This document shows positions 24,122-33,875 of a stretch of 64,000 nucleotides of DNA, one piece after another. The notes under the pieces were generated by a model, which was not told where the DNA came from, did no database searches, and was given only the letters and a program-made list of their open reading frames with translations. How positions within the stretch are numbered: position 1 is the first letter of the stretch; the number at the start of each line of letters is the position of its first letter. Source of the DNA: Rhodobiaceae bacterium UBA7804 (GTDB lineage: Bacteria; Pseudomonadota; Alphaproteobacteria; Parvibaculales; Parvibaculaceae); assembly GCA_002480495.1 (NCBI GenBank), contig DLCG01000021.1, positions 473 through 64,472 of the forward strand. Reading direction: 5' to 3'. A program made the translations under genes and the position numbers.

Positions 24122-24985
24122 ATGGCGGTAGGCCAGGAGAGTGGGGAGCAGGTCAAGGCGTCTTCGCGCGCAAGTGATTTGGGGGTACGTATCGTTTCGG
24201 CGCTCGTGCTGGCGCCCGTGGCGCTTGCGGCAGTCTGGTTCGGCGGCTGGATATTTTCGCTGCTGCTGGCGGTGGCGGCGGTTCTCATGTCGGTCGAGAC
24301 GGCTCGCCTCGTTTTCGGAAGCGATCGATTTGCTGATTTTGCGCCGCTTGCAACCATGGCGCTGCTCGCCATCCTTCTGGCTTCGATGGGTTTGTCTGCT
24401 GCGGCTGTAGCACTGGCGGCCGCAGGTATCGCCTTTTCGCTGGCTGCGCGAAGCTGGAAGGGCGAGCCGCTTTGGCCTGCGCTCATCGCTTATCCATATG
24501 TCATGCTGCCGCTGATTGCGTTGATCTGGATGCGTGGCGACGAGGCTTATGGGCTCATCGTCATTTTCTGGTTGCTCGCGATCGTATGGGCCATCGACAT
24601 ATGCGCCTATTTCGCCGGCCGCTTCATTGGCGGACCGAAGCTTGCGCCACGCATCTCGCCGAAAAAGACCTGGGCCGGCCTGATCGGAGGAATTGCTGGC
24701 GCGGTCGTCGTGTCTCTCGGATTTTCGTTCTGGCTGGGCGAGGGAGCGCCGGCCATTCTGGCAGTCATCGCCGTCTGTCTGACCGTGCTTGAGCAGGCAG
24801 GAGATTTTGCGGAATCCGCACTCAAGCGGCGCGCCGGGGTGAAGGATTCCGGCATGCTCATTCCTGGACATGGCGGCATTCTCGACCGTGTCGATGGGTT
24901 GATTGCGGTCATTCTGGGAGCCGCTCTTCTCGGCATGATCCACAATCCGGCCCAGCCTGCCGCAGGAGTTATGATTTGGCCCTGA
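24122..24985 (+). CDS. cdsA: Phosphatidate cytidylyltransferase
   Basis: CdsA makes CDP-diacylglycerol, the common precursor of membrane phospholipids. The 287-residue inner-membrane protein has about eight helices and the signature near its C-terminus (KRRAGVKDSGMLIPGHGG followed by ILDRVD), with acidic and basic residues in the right places. The frame is open from 24002 inside uppS, but ATG 24122 follows the uppS stop closely and starts at the family N-terminus. Its end overlaps dxr by ten bases. Confidence 0.95.
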   Translation: MAVGQESGEQVKASSRASDLGVRIVSALVLAPVALAAVWFGGWIFSLLLAVAAVLMSVETARLVFGSDRFADFAPLATMALLAILLASMGLSAAAVALAAAGIAFSLAARSWKGEPLWPALIAYPYVMLPLIALIWMRGDEAYGLIVIFWLLAIVWAIDICAYFAGRFIGGPKLAPRISPKKTWAGLIGGIAGAVVVSLGFSFWLGEGAPAILAVIAVCLTVLEQAGDFAESALKRRAGVKDSGMLIPGHGGILDRVDGLIAVILGAALLGMIHNPAQPAAGVMIWP

Positions 24986-26196
24986 TCCTGGAAGCGCAGA
25001 ACGAACGGAATGTCGCCGCGCCCTTTACAGGCGTGAAGACGGTAACGGTTCTGGGGTCAACCGGGTCGATAGGCTGTTCGACGCTGGATCTCATCTCCCG
25101 TCACCGGGAACATTTCGAACTCGTGGCTTTGACCGCTCATCGGAATGTCGAGGGGCTTATCGAACAGGCAAGGGAGCTCAACCCGCGCCTCGCGGTCATT
25201 GCCGATGAAAGCCGGTATGAGCGGCTGAAATCCGCTCTCGCCGGCAGTGGCATCGAAGTCGCGGCCGGCGCCCGAGCGGTCGTGGATGCGGCGCAACGCC
25301 CGTCAGACTGGGTGATGGCAGGGATCGTGGGCGCCGCCGGGCTTGCCCCGACATTGGCCGCGGTTGAGCGCGGTGCCTGCGTCGCTCTCGCCAACAAGGA
25401 ATGTCTCGTTTCCGCCGGTCCACTTTTTCTTGCGGAGGTCGAAAGAGCAGGCGCGACCTTGCTGCCGGTCGACTCGGAGCACAACGCCATCTTTCAGGTT
25501 CTGGAACATGACAGGCTCGATACGGTGGACAAGATCGTCCTAACGGCCTCCGGAGGCCCGTTCAGGACCTGGACGACCGAGGAAATGGCGAGGGCCACGC
25601 CAGCGCAGGCAGTAGCCCATCCTCGCTGGGAAATGGGGGCGAAGATCTCGGTCGACTCGGCTACCTTGATGAACAAGGGGCTGGAACTCATTGAGGCTCA
25701 CTATCTGTTCCCGGTTGGTGACGAGCGCCTGGATGTCATAATTCACCCGGAATCCATCGTGCACAGCATGGTCGCCTATGTGGATGGCTCGGTGCTTGCC
25801 CAGCTCGGCTCTCCGGACATGCGAACGCCAATTTCATATGCGTTGGCTTGGCCGCAAAGGATGACAACTCCGGCAGCGCGGCTGGACCTTGCCCAGATTG
25901 CGCAGTTAACCTTCCAAGCACCTGATTTTAATAGGTTTCCTGCGTTGAACCTTGCTCGCGAGGCTTTGCGTGCCGGGTGCGGGGCGCCAACGGTGCTCAA
26001 TGCTGCCAACGAAGTGGCTGTTGCGGCCTTTCTGGCCGGAAAGATCGGGTTTATGGATATCGTTGCTGCGTCGCAATCGGCTCTCGATACGGGGGAGGGC
26101 ATCGCGACCGAGCCGGCGGACCTGGAATCGGTTTACGAAATCGACCGAATTGCGAGGATTCGCGCTGAGGAATGGGTGCAAAATCGTGCGCGGTGA
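24976..26196 (+). CDS. dxr: 1-deoxy-D-xylulose 5-phosphate reductoisomerase
   Basis: This NADPH enzyme makes methylerythritol phosphate, the committed step of non-mevalonate isoprenoid synthesis, and supplies uppS indirectly. Seen are the NADPH loop GSTGSIG, ALANKECLVSAG, the metal-site block DSEHNAIFQ, LTASGGPF, the catalytic loop HPRWEMGAKISVDSATLMNKG and HPESIVHSMV. The start is a TTG at 24976 inside the cdsA end, supported by CAGGAG nine bases upstream; no in-frame ATG lies before the NADPH domain. The 406 residues fit the family. Confidence 0.95.
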   Translation: MALILEAQNERNVAAPFTGVKTVTVLGSTGSIGCSTLDLISRHREHFELVALTAHRNVEGLIEQARELNPRLAVIADESRYERLKSALAGSGIEVAAGARAVVDAAQRPSDWVMAGIVGAAGLAPTLAAVERGACVALANKECLVSAGPLFLAEVERAGATLLPVDSEHNAIFQVLEHDRLDTVDKIVLTASGGPFRTWTTEEMARATPAQAVAHPRWEMGAKISVDSATLMNKGLELIEAHYLFPVGDERLDVIIHPESIVHSMVAYVDGSVLAQLGSPDMRTPISYALAWPQRMTTPAARLDLAQIAQLTFQAPDFNRFPALNLAREALRAGCGAPTVLNAANEVAVAAFLAGKIGFMDIVAASQSALDTGEGIATEPADLESVYEIDRIARIRAEEWVQNRAR

Positions 26197-26325
26197 CGTA
26201 GTCTGTGAGCCGTTCGCGCCCGGTAAATCGGGGTCGGCCGGGGCGCACCGAACGACGGGGGAAGTGTTCCGGGAGCCGCCAAGGCACCGGAAGTGCTTTA
26301 TGTGTGGGATAGCAGCTTGAACGCT

Positions 26326-27495
26326 ATGGATTTGCTTGCGGGTATTGGCGGCTTCGGAGAATCGATCTGGGGCTACCTTATTCCCTTCCTGTTCGTTTTG
26401 ACCGTCGTGGTCTTTTTCCACGAGCTCGGCCACTTCACCGTTGCACGCTGGTGCGGTGTGAAGGTCGACGTGTTTTCCATCGGTTTTGGCCGGGAGATTT
26501 TCGGCTGGAACGACAAGCACGGAACCCGCTGGAAGCTGAGTTGGATTCCCCTCGGCGGCTACGTGAAGTTTGCAGGCGATGAAAACGCCGCCAGCGTACC
26601 GGACAGGGAGCGCCTCTCCCATATCCCGCTGGAAGAGCGGGCGGGCCTTTTCCACTTCAAGCCGCTGTCGCAGCGCGCCGCTGTGGTCGCGGCGGGACCG
26701 GCGGCAAATTTCATTCTGGCGATCCTCATTTTTGCCGGCATTTTTACCTTTGTCGGGCGGACAGTCGCTACGCCGGTTGCGGACGAGGTCACACCGAACA
26801 GCGCGGCCGCCCTGGCGGGTTTTGTCGCCGGGGATCGCATCGTGGCGATCGACGGGTCACCGATTGCAAGTTTTGAGGAGATGCAGCGCGTCGTATCCAC
26901 CAATGGCGGAGAAGAACTTGTCTTCGAAGTCATGCGGGGAGAGGAGCGCGTCACGCTTAATGCTACTCCCCGGGTTCAGGAAATCACCGATCGTTTTGGC
27001 AATGTGCACCGCATTCCGATGCTCGGCATCGTGCGAAAGGTAGACAGCGCGAATATTGAAGTCGTTCGCAGCGATCCTTTCACGGCAGTGTGGCTGGGGG
27101 CCAAGGAAACCTGGTTCGTGACCGAGCGGACGCTGAGCTACATCGGCGGTATATTCGCGGGAACGGAAGATGCGGACCAGTTGGGGGGACCGTTGCGTAT
27201 CGCGCAAGTCTCCGGTCAGGTCGCAACAATCGGCTTCGCAGCACTGATCAGCATGACCGCAATGCTCTCGGTCAGCATTGGTCTTCTCAATCTATTTCCG
27301 GTGCCAATGCTCGATGGGGGGCATCTGCTCTACTATGCGGTGGAAGCCGTGAGAGGGCGTCCCTTGGGCGAGCAGGCGCAGGAATACGGTTTCAGAATCG
27401 GCCTTGCGCTGGTCATGATGTTGATGATTTTCGCTACATGGAACGACCTTGTTCATCTGCAGGTCTTTTCCTTTCTGAGTGATTTGTTCAGTTGA
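26326..27495 (+). CDS. rseP: Site-2 intramembrane metalloprotease RseP
   Basis: RseP cleaves transmembrane substrates such as anti-sigma factors and signal-peptide remnants. The active-site motif HELGH is in the first helix (His32, Glu33, His36), a PDZ domain spans about residues 120-200, and the second metal-ligand region NLFPVPMLDGGH is in the C-terminal part. Four helices are apparent. The frame begins at GTG 26293; ATG 26326 is chosen because it begins the first conserved segment, although its ribosome site is weak. It is between dxr and bamA, the usual place. Confidence 0.95.
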   Translation: MDLLAGIGGFGESIWGYLIPFLFVLTVVVFFHELGHFTVARWCGVKVDVFSIGFGREIFGWNDKHGTRWKLSWIPLGGYVKFAGDENAASVPDRERLSHIPLEERAGLFHFKPLSQRAAVVAAGPAANFILAILIFAGIFTFVGRTVATPVADEVTPNSAAALAGFVAGDRIVAIDGSPIASFEEMQRVVSTNGGEELVFEVMRGEERVTLNATPRVQEITDRFGNVHRIPMLGIVRKVDSANIEVVRSDPFTAVWLGAKETWFVTERTLSYIGGIFAGTEDADQLGGPLRIAQVSGQVATIGFAALISMTAMLSVSIGLLNLFPVPMLDGGHLLYYAVEAVRGRPLGEQAQEYGFRIGLALVMMLMIFATWNDLVHLQVFSFLSDLFS

Positions 27496-27586
27496 TCGCC
27501 GGATGCGCGATTGCGGTGCATCGGTAAGGAATGGTTCGCGCGCTCGGCTCCGATGGATCGTGCGGCGTGAGAGATTAGGGGACGGA

Positions 27587-29929
27587 ATGGGGCAGCTTGC
27601 CAATTGGTTGACCTTCACGGCACGTGTCGCGGTTGTTTCGCGGACATGCGCACTGGTGTTGGCGCTTGCTTTCGTGGGGATGGCCACGACAAGCGTATCG
27701 AATCCCGCTCTCGCGCAAGAACAAACCGTCGTCACGGAAGTTGTGGTGCGTGGCAATCAACGCATTGAAGCGGAGACCGTCCGTTCCTACACGATGATCA
27801 AGCCGGGCATGGGATACAGCCCGGAGCTGGCCGACCAGTCACTGAAGCAACTTTTCGCTACGGGGCTTTTTGCGGATATCACGATGCGCCTCGAAGGGAC
27901 GGCGCTGGTGGTTTCGGTGGTGGAAAACCCGATCATCAATCGTGTTGCGTTCGAGGGCAACAGCGCGATCAAGGAAGAGGACCTTCAAAAGGAGGTCCAG
28001 CTTCAGCCGCGCGTCATTTATACGCGTGCGAAGGTGCAGTCCGACGTGACGCGTATGATCGAACTCTACCGCCGTGGCGGCCGGTTCTCGGCGACGATTG
28101 AGCCCAAGGTCATCCAGCTCCCTCAAAACCGCGTCGATCTCGTCTACGAAATCAGCGAAGGTCCCAAGACCAAAATCGCCTCCATCAACTTCATTGGTAA
28201 CAAGGAATTCAGCGACGGCACGCTTCGGGAGGTCATCTCGACCAGCGAATCCGCCTGGTGGAAATTCCTCTCTTCGTCCGACAGCTACGATCCCGACCGG
28301 CTGACCTATGACCGTGAATTGCTGCGGCGCTATTATCTGCAGAGAGGATATGCGGATTTCCGCGTCGTCTCGGCGGTGGCCGACCTCAGTCGCGACGACT
28401 CGGCCTTCCATATCACCTTCACGGTAGATGAAGGTGAGGTCTATCAGTTCGGCGAAATCAAGGTGGTTACCGAACTGGCCAAGCTCAACCAGGAGGAGCT
28501 TGAAGCTCTGCTTCTGCCCAAATCTGGCGAGACCTACGATGCGGGGCTTATCGACAAGACAATTGACGAGTTGACCTACGCTGCTGGCACGCAGGGATAT
28601 GCCTTTGCCGAAGTGCGTCCTCGTATCAAGCGCCGCAAGGATGAGCGCGTGATCGATCTGACGTTCCAGATCACGGAGGGCCCGAGGGTCTACGTCGAAC
28701 GGATCAACATCACGGGCAATTCGCGTACACTCGACAAGGTTATCCGCCGTCAGATGCGCATGTCCGAGGGCGATGCCTTCAACAAGGTCTTGCTCGACAA
28801 GTCCGAAAAGAACATCCGCGCCCTTCAGTATTTCAGCAAGGTTGAAGTGACGCAGAACCCGGGCTCTGCACCGGACAAGACCGTTCTTGGGGTGGATGTT
28901 CAGGAACAGTCTACCGGTTCGCTCTCCCTTAGCGCAGGCTTCTCGACGCTTGATAACGCCGTCGCGGGTATTCAGCTCTCGGAACGAAATTTCCTTGGTC
29001 GTGGACTTCAGCTCAGCACGGCACTTTCGATTTCAAAGCGCCGCCAGCTGATCGAGTTCCACTACACCGATCCCTATTTCCTCGACAGGGATCTCGTTGG
29101 CGGTATCGACCTTTTCGGCAGTGAAACGGACTACCAGAACGAGTCGTCCTTCAATTCGCGCTCTCAGGGTTTCGGTTTTCGTTTCGGCTTCCCGCTTTCG
29201 GAGAAGAGCCGGCTGCTGACGCGCTATCAGTTCCGTTTCGATGAGATCTTCGACGTCGATCCGGCTGCGTCGCTGGCGGTCAAGGCGGCTGAAGGTCAGG
29301 AATACCGCTCGATCATCGGCTATGACTACTACTACGATAACCGGAACGATCCGGTTGAGCCGACCGGTGGCTGGGACTTCCTGTTCACTCAGAATTTCGC
29401 GGGCCTTGGTGGTACCGTTCGCTTCATCTCGAATGAAGTGCTGGCTCGCTACTATTTCCCGCTGTCCGATGACTTCCTGACGAGCTGGCGTCTTGACGGC
29501 GGCTATGTTCAGGGGCTGGGCGACGATGTCCCGCTGAACGACCACTTCTTCAAGGGCGGTAACACTATTCGTGGCTTCGCGAGGGGTGGTGTCGGTCCGC
29601 GCGACATTACGTCTCCCAATAAGGATGCCGTGGGTGCGTTGGCCTATGTGTTCGGCACAGCGGAGCTTTCTTTCCCCAACGGGCTTCCAGAGGCTCTGGG
29701 CATCAAGACCTCCGTATTCGCCGATGGTGGCTATATCGGTTTGACCGACTACGATCAGGCGCTCTATCCGGGTATTGTCGACGACTTCGCGCCTCGTGCT
29801 TCGGTGGGTGTGAGCCTTTACTGGCAATCGCCATTCGGCCCCATCCGGCTGGATTTTGCGCAGGTACTTCTCGATGAGCCTTATGACGAGAAGGAAGCCT
29901 TCCGGTTCAGCGCCGGTACATCGTTCTAA
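27587..29929 (+). CDS. bamA: Outer membrane protein assembly factor BamA
   Basis: BamA inserts beta-barrel proteins in the outer membrane. The product has a signal peptide (residues 1-43, cleavage after ALA), five POTRA domains to about residue 420, and a C-terminal 16-strand barrel with the VRGF-type lid motif seen as IRGFARGG and the terminal phenylalanine of SAGTSF. The 780 residues match the family. ATG 27587 follows AGGGGACGG; the longer open frame from 27479 overlaps rseP and is rejected. It is followed by skp and lipid A genes in one transcript. Confidence 0.97.
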   Translation: MGQLANWLTFTARVAVVSRTCALVLALAFVGMATTSVSNPALAQEQTVVTEVVVRGNQRIEAETVRSYTMIKPGMGYSPELADQSLKQLFATGLFADITMRLEGTALVVSVVENPIINRVAFEGNSAIKEEDLQKEVQLQPRVIYTRAKVQSDVTRMIELYRRGGRFSATIEPKVIQLPQNRVDLVYEISEGPKTKIASINFIGNKEFSDGTLREVISTSESAWWKFLSSSDSYDPDRLTYDRELLRRYYLQRGYADFRVVSAVADLSRDDSAFHITFTVDEGEVYQFGEIKVVTELAKLNQEELEALLLPKSGETYDAGLIDKTIDELTYAAGTQGYAFAEVRPRIKRRKDERVIDLTFQITEGPRVYVERINITGNSRTLDKVIRRQMRMSEGDAFNKVLLDKSEKNIRALQYFSKVEVTQNPGSAPDKTVLGVDVQEQSTGSLSLSAGFSTLDNAVAGIQLSERNFLGRGLQLSTALSISKRRQLIEFHYTDPYFLDRDLVGGIDLFGSETDYQNESSFNSRSQGFGFRFGFPLSEKSRLLTRYQFRFDEIFDVDPAASLAVKAAEGQEYRSIIGYDYYYDNRNDPVEPTGGWDFLFTQNFAGLGGTVRFISNEVLARYYFPLSDDFLTSWRLDGGYVQGLGDDVPLNDHFFKGGNTIRGFARGGVGPRDITSPNKDAVGALAYVFGTAELSFPNGLPEALGIKTSVFADGGYIGLTDYDQALYPGIVDDFAPRASVGVSLYWQSPFGPIRLDFAQVLLDEPYDEKEAFRFSAGTSF

Positions 29930-29981
29930 TCGCCGTTCGGGGGATGGCGATCCAACAAGAGATCAGAGGGACGTTCGGAAA

Positions 29982-30578
29982 ATGAAGTACAAGTTGAGTT
30001 GCAAGCGTATTGCGGTCGCCGCCGCTTTTGCCTTTGCCGCCTATCTGCCTTTGACCCTGACGCCGGCCATGGCAGTGGGGCCCGCTGTTGTTCTCATTGT
30101 CGACACGGAAGCTGTTTTCTCTCAGTCAAAGGTCGGACAAAGCATCCGCAGTCAGTTTGAAGACCAGGCCAAGAAGCTCCGCGCCGAAGGCAAGAAGACG
30201 GACGATGCCCTGCAAGCCGATGCAAAGAAGCTCACGGAAGAGCGCGCTCTGCTGTCGCAGGAAGATCTCAAGAAGAAGGTGGAAGCATTGCAGAAGCGCG
30301 AGGCTGAGTTCCGCCAGTCGATGCAGCAGAAGAGCCAGGCGCTGCAGCTTGGTTTGCAGCGGGCCAACGCAAAGGTCGAGGCAGCGCTTCGTCCAATCTT
30401 TGCGCAGGTCCTGAAGGAAAAAGGTGGTACGGTGTTGTTCGATCAGTCGGTAGTGCTGGCGGGTGGCGCCGACCTCGATATTTCCGCTGAAGTTCTGAAG
30501 AGGCTCAACGAACAAATGGCTACTGTTGAGGTTAAGCCAGTCTCGCTCGAGGAACTTCAGGCCGAGGCTGCACAGTAA
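29982..30578 (+). CDS. skp: OmpH/Skp family periplasmic chaperone
   Basis: Skp-like proteins hold unfolded outer-membrane proteins in the periplasm on their way to BamA. The 198-residue product has a signal peptide (residues 1-31, cleavage after AMA) and a long charged coiled-coil region (QFEDQAKKLRAEGKKTDDAL onward) typical of the tentacle helices. A strand-forming segment VLIVDTEAVFSQSKVG begins the mature protein. ATG 29982 is chosen over the upstream open frame that runs inside bamA. Neighbours bamA and lpxD support the assignment. Confidence 0.9.
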   Translation: MKYKLSCKRIAVAAAFAFAAYLPLTLTPAMAVGPAVVLIVDTEAVFSQSKVGQSIRSQFEDQAKKLRAEGKKTDDALQADAKKLTEERALLSQEDLKKKVEALQKREAEFRQSMQQKSQALQLGLQRANAKVEAALRPIFAQVLKEKGGTVLFDQSVVLAGGADLDISAEVLKRLNEQMATVEVKPVSLEELQAEAAQ

Positions 30579-30621
30579 TCAATCGGGAGGCGCGCCGTCC
30601 GGCCGCCTGAATGCGACGGCC

Positions 30622-31683
30622 ATGGCAGACAATCGCTTTTTCTCGGCAAGGGGTCCTTTGTCGCTGGGTGAGATTGCCCTGAAGATCGGGGGCAATCTCG
30701 CCAAAGGCGTCGATGAGACTTTGACTGTTGAGGGGGTTGCGCCTCTCGATTTGGCCGGACCTCGCGATCTGAGTTTTCTCGACAATCCGAAATATGCGAC
30801 AGCTTTCGAGAGAACGCGGGCGGGTGCCTGCATCGTTCATCCGCGATTGGCCAGCCGCGCTCCCGAAGGGCTTCTTCTTATTCTCTCGGAACAGCCTTAT
30901 CGAGCTTATGCTCTGGCCGCCCAAATGTTTCATCCAGAGGAAGCAACAGGTGGCGACACCTACGGCGAGAGGGGTGTCATCCATGCGGGTTCCATTGTTC
31001 ATCCTTCGGCCAGACTCGGTGAGGACGTGACGATAGAGCCCGGGGCCGTGATTGGCGCCGGCGTCGAGATTGGACGTGGAACGATGGTCGGCGCAAACGC
31101 GTCCGTGGCCAAAGGATGCACCATCGGAAAGAACTGTTTCATAGGTCCCAATGTCACGGTGAGCCATGCTCATATCGGGGACAGGGTGATCCTGCATCCT
31201 GGCGTCCGCATCGGTCAGGATGGGTTCGGTTTTGCTATGGGTCTGCCTCGGCATGAGAAGGTGCCGCAGCTCGGTCGGGTTATTGTGCAGGACGATGTTG
31301 AGATCGGGGCAAACTCCACGATAGACCGCGGGGCCGGTCCGGATACGGTTGTGGGGGAGGGGACCAAGATTGATAATCTGGTACAGATCGGCCACAACGT
31401 GGAAATCGGTCGTGGCTGCATTATTGTCGCCCAGACCGGTGTAGCCGGTAGTGCGAAGCTGGGAGATTTTGTCGTATTGGCGGCTCAGGTCGGTGTTACG
31501 GGCCACCTGACGATAAACTCAGGAGCACAGATCGCTGCAAGAGGCGCGGTAGTGCATGATGTGCCGCCTGGGCAGCAGTATGGCGGCGTGCCGGCAAAAC
31601 CGATAGCTGAATGGCGGCGCGAAGTCGTTGAGCTGCGTAAACTGGGGCGCCGAAAGAAACAGTCCGGCGACTCCGGCGAATAG
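30622..31683 (+). CDS. lpxD: UDP-3-O-acylglucosamine N-acyltransferase
   Basis: LpxD adds the second acyl chain to UDP-3-O-acyl-glucosamine in lipid A synthesis. The 353-residue protein has an N-terminal uridine-binding domain (LSFLDNPKYATAF) and a left-handed beta-helix of hexapeptide repeats, with the catalytic histidine region GFGFAMG and IDNLVQIGHNVEIG. The ATG at 30622 follows only a weak site. It is 44 bases after skp and is followed by fabZ, lpxA, lpxI and lpxB, all in the Raetz pathway or its acyl supply. Confidence 0.96.
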   Translation: MADNRFFSARGPLSLGEIALKIGGNLAKGVDETLTVEGVAPLDLAGPRDLSFLDNPKYATAFERTRAGACIVHPRLASRAPEGLLLILSEQPYRAYALAAQMFHPEEATGGDTYGERGVIHAGSIVHPSARLGEDVTIEPGAVIGAGVEIGRGTMVGANASVAKGCTIGKNCFIGPNVTVSHAHIGDRVILHPGVRIGQDGFGFAMGLPRHEKVPQLGRVIVQDDVEIGANSTIDRGAGPDTVVGEGTKIDNLVQIGHNVEIGRGCIIVAQTGVAGSAKLGDFVVLAAQVGVTGHLTINSGAQIAARGAVVHDVPPGQQYGGVPAKPIAEWRREVVELRKLGRRKKQSGDSGE

Positions 31684-31717
31684 GCGATGGATTGAGCAGT
31701 CTTGGAAGGAAGAGGAA

Positions 31718-32194
31718 ATGAGCGAGGCTGAGATATCGGAAACACTCGGCACTGCCGATATCAACAGGGTTCTTGAACTGCTTCCCCATCGCTATCCTAT
31801 GCTCATGATCGACCGGATCATCGAAATGAAGGGTGACGAGTCGGGTATCGGTATCAAGAATGTGACGAATAATGAGCCGTTCTTTCAGGGCCACTTTCCC
31901 GGTCACCCGGTCATGCCTGGAGTCCTGATTGTGGAGGCAATGGCGCAGACAGCCGGTGCGCTCGTCATCAACCATCTTGGCACGTCGGGAAGCAACCAGC
32001 TCGTCTATTTCATGACGGTTGATCGCGCCCGTTTCCGCAAACCCGTTGTCCCCGGAGACGTGCTGCATGTTCACGTCACCAAATTGCAGAGCCGCGGAAA
32101 CGTCTGGAAGTACCATGGCGAGGGACGAGTAGACGGTAAACTCGTCGCCGAGTGCGATCTCGGGGCGATGATTGCGGGCCAGGCTGGGAAATGA
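31718..32194 (+). CDS. fabZ: 3-hydroxyacyl-[acyl-carrier-protein] dehydratase FabZ
   Basis: FabZ dehydrates 3-hydroxyacyl-ACP in fatty acid elongation, competing with LpxA and LpxD for hydroxyacyl-ACP. The 158-residue product has LLPHRYPMLMIDR and the hot-dog active site GHFPGHPVMPGVLIVEAMAQ with catalytic His59 and Glu73. ATG 31718 is preceded by GGAAGAGG. Its stop overlaps the lpxA start (ATGA), so the two are translationally coupled. Confidence 0.97.
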   Translation: MSEAEISETLGTADINRVLELLPHRYPMLMIDRIIEMKGDESGIGIKNVTNNEPFFQGHFPGHPVMPGVLIVEAMAQTAGALVINHLGTSGSNQLVYFMTVDRARFRKPVVPGDVLHVHVTKLQSRGNVWKYHGEGRVDGKLVAECDLGAMIAGQAGK

Positions 32195-32988
32195 CGGAGA
32201 TTCACCCGACAGCTCTTGTCGATCCCAAGGCAGATGTTGCGCCCAGCGCCAAGGTTGGGCCCTACTGCGTTGTGGGGCCGAATGTGGTTTTGGGAGAAGG
32301 CGTGGTTCTTCATTCGCACGTCGTTGTCGAGGGGCGTACCAGCGTCGGCGCGCGTACCGAGATTTATCCTTTTGCCTCAATCGGCCACCAGCCGCAGGAT
32401 CTGAAATACAAGGGTGAGCCGAGCACGCTTGAGATCGGAACGGACAATCTGATCCGCGAACATGTCACTATGAATCCGGGGACGGAAGGAGGCGGTATGG
32501 TGACCCGGGTGGGAAATCATTGCGCTTTTCTCACCGCCTCGCATGTCGGCCACGACTCCATCGTCGGAAATCATGTCGTCTTCTCGAATAACGTCATGCT
32601 CGCAGGCCATTGCAAGATCGACGACTATGTTATCTTCGGTGGCGGTGCTGCTCTTCACCAGTTCGGTCGGGTAGGCAAGCACGCCTTCATTGGCGGCATG
32701 AGCGCCGTGGAGAATGATGTGATCCCCTACGGGCTCGTCATCGGGAATCGCGCTCACCTCGTGGGATTGAATCTAGTGGGTTTGCGTCGCCGCGGCTTTA
32801 CGCGCGATCAGATGCAGTCCATGCGCGAAGCTTACAACCTTCTTTTTGCGGAAGGCGGGACCTTGCGCGATCGGGTTGAGGCCGTCGCAGGCAGGTTCGG
32901 CGACAAACCGGAAGTCATGGAGATTGTTGACTTCATTCGCACGGAAGCGGATCGGGCGATATGTATGCCGCGGTCCGGCACGGCCTGA
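32191..32988 (+). CDS. lpxA: Acyl-ACP--UDP-N-acetylglucosamine O-acyltransferase
   Basis: LpxA carries out the first lipid A step, the transfer of a 3-hydroxyacyl chain to UDP-GlcNAc. The 265-residue protein begins MTEIHPTALVDPKA and consists of hexapeptide repeats with the catalytic histidine in FLTASHVGHDS and the block GGGAALHQFGRVGKHAFIGG, followed by a helical C-terminus. ATG 32191 overlaps the fabZ stop by four bases. Length and gene order are standard. Confidence 0.97.
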   Translation: MTEIHPTALVDPKADVAPSAKVGPYCVVGPNVVLGEGVVLHSHVVVEGRTSVGARTEIYPFASIGHQPQDLKYKGEPSTLEIGTDNLIREHVTMNPGTEGGGMVTRVGNHCAFLTASHVGHDSIVGNHVVFSNNVMLAGHCKIDDYVIFGGGAALHQFGRVGKHAFIGGMSAVENDVIPYGLVIGNRAHLVGLNLVGLRRRGFTRDQMQSMREAYNLLFAEGGTLRDRVEAVAGRFGDKPEVMEIVDFIRTEADRAICMPRSGTA

Positions 32989-32999
32989 ACAAAAATTCG

Positions 33000-33875
33000 A
33001 TGAGCACCTCGGCTCATTCCCCGAAGCTCGCCATCGTCGCAGGTGGTGGCCCCTTGCCCCTCGCAATAGCGAAGGCTGCAGAAGCGCAGGGACGGGAGAT
33101 ATTCCTCATCGGGATTGAAGGCGCAGCGGCCAGAGAGATCGAGAACTTTCCCCATACCTGGATCCGTATCGGGGCAATGGGAGAGTTCCTGAACATTCTC
33201 AAGCGAGAGGGCTGCAAGGAAATTGTTCTGATAGGCGGTATCAAGCGCCCAGATCTGGGCAAGCTTGGGTTGGATATGACCGCAATAAAGCTTCTGCCCA
33301 GAGTCGCCGCATGGATGAAGGCAGGTGATGACGGTCTGCTGCGGGGATTGGCCGATTTTCTCGAAAAGGATCACGGCTTCAAGTTGCGTGGAGCGCATGA
33401 GATCGCGGATAGCCTGTTAGCGCCGGAAGGAATTCTCACGACGCGAATGCCCTCCAAGCAGGATGAAGAAGACATTGAGACCGCCGCCCGCGCCGCCTTG
33501 GCCATCGGTGCCCTGGATATCGGCCAGGGGGCGGTTGCTTGCCGCAGGATCGTGCTTGCGCTTGAAGCTGTAGAGGGGACCGACGAAATGCTGAGGCGTG
33601 TCGCTGGATTACCCGAAAGCATAAGGGGGGGGACCGAGAAGCGAGAAGGTGTGCTCGTGAAACTCACGAAACCAGGCCAGGAGCGGCGTCTCGATTTGCC
33701 GACGATAGGTGTGGAGACTGTCGAGCGTGCAGCCTTAGCCGGACTGGCCGGTATTGCCGTTGAAGCAAATGGTGCCTTGATCGCGGATATTGAAGCTGTC
33801 ACCCGTGCGGCGAACGCGAGAGGGATGTTTGTCATCGGTCTCGCCCCATCCCGCATCGAGAGCTTGGGGCATTGA
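33000..33875 (+). CDS. lpxI: UDP-2,3-diacylglucosamine pyrophosphatase LpxI
   Basis: LpxI (formerly DUF1009) hydrolyses UDP-2,3-diacylglucosamine to lipid X, replacing LpxH in alphaproteobacteria. The 291-residue cytoplasmic protein has LAIVAGGGPLPLAIA, GGIKRPDL, DDGLLRGLADFLE, and the C-terminal catalytic-domain block KQDEEDIETA with VKLTKPGQERRLDLPTIG. ATG 33000 is 11 bases after lpxA; the upstream open frame overlaps lpxA. The location between lpxA and lpxB is characteristic. Confidence 0.96.
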   Translation: MSTSAHSPKLAIVAGGGPLPLAIAKAAEAQGREIFLIGIEGAAAREIENFPHTWIRIGAMGEFLNILKREGCKEIVLIGGIKRPDLGKLGLDMTAIKLLPRVAAWMKAGDDGLLRGLADFLEKDHGFKLRGAHEIADSLLAPEGILTTRMPSKQDEEDIETAARAALAIGALDIGQGAVACRRIVLALEAVEGTDEMLRRVAGLPESIRGGTEKREGVLVKLTKPGQERRLDLPTIGVETVERAALAGLAGIAVEANGALIADIEAVTRAANARGMFVIGLAPSRIESLGH

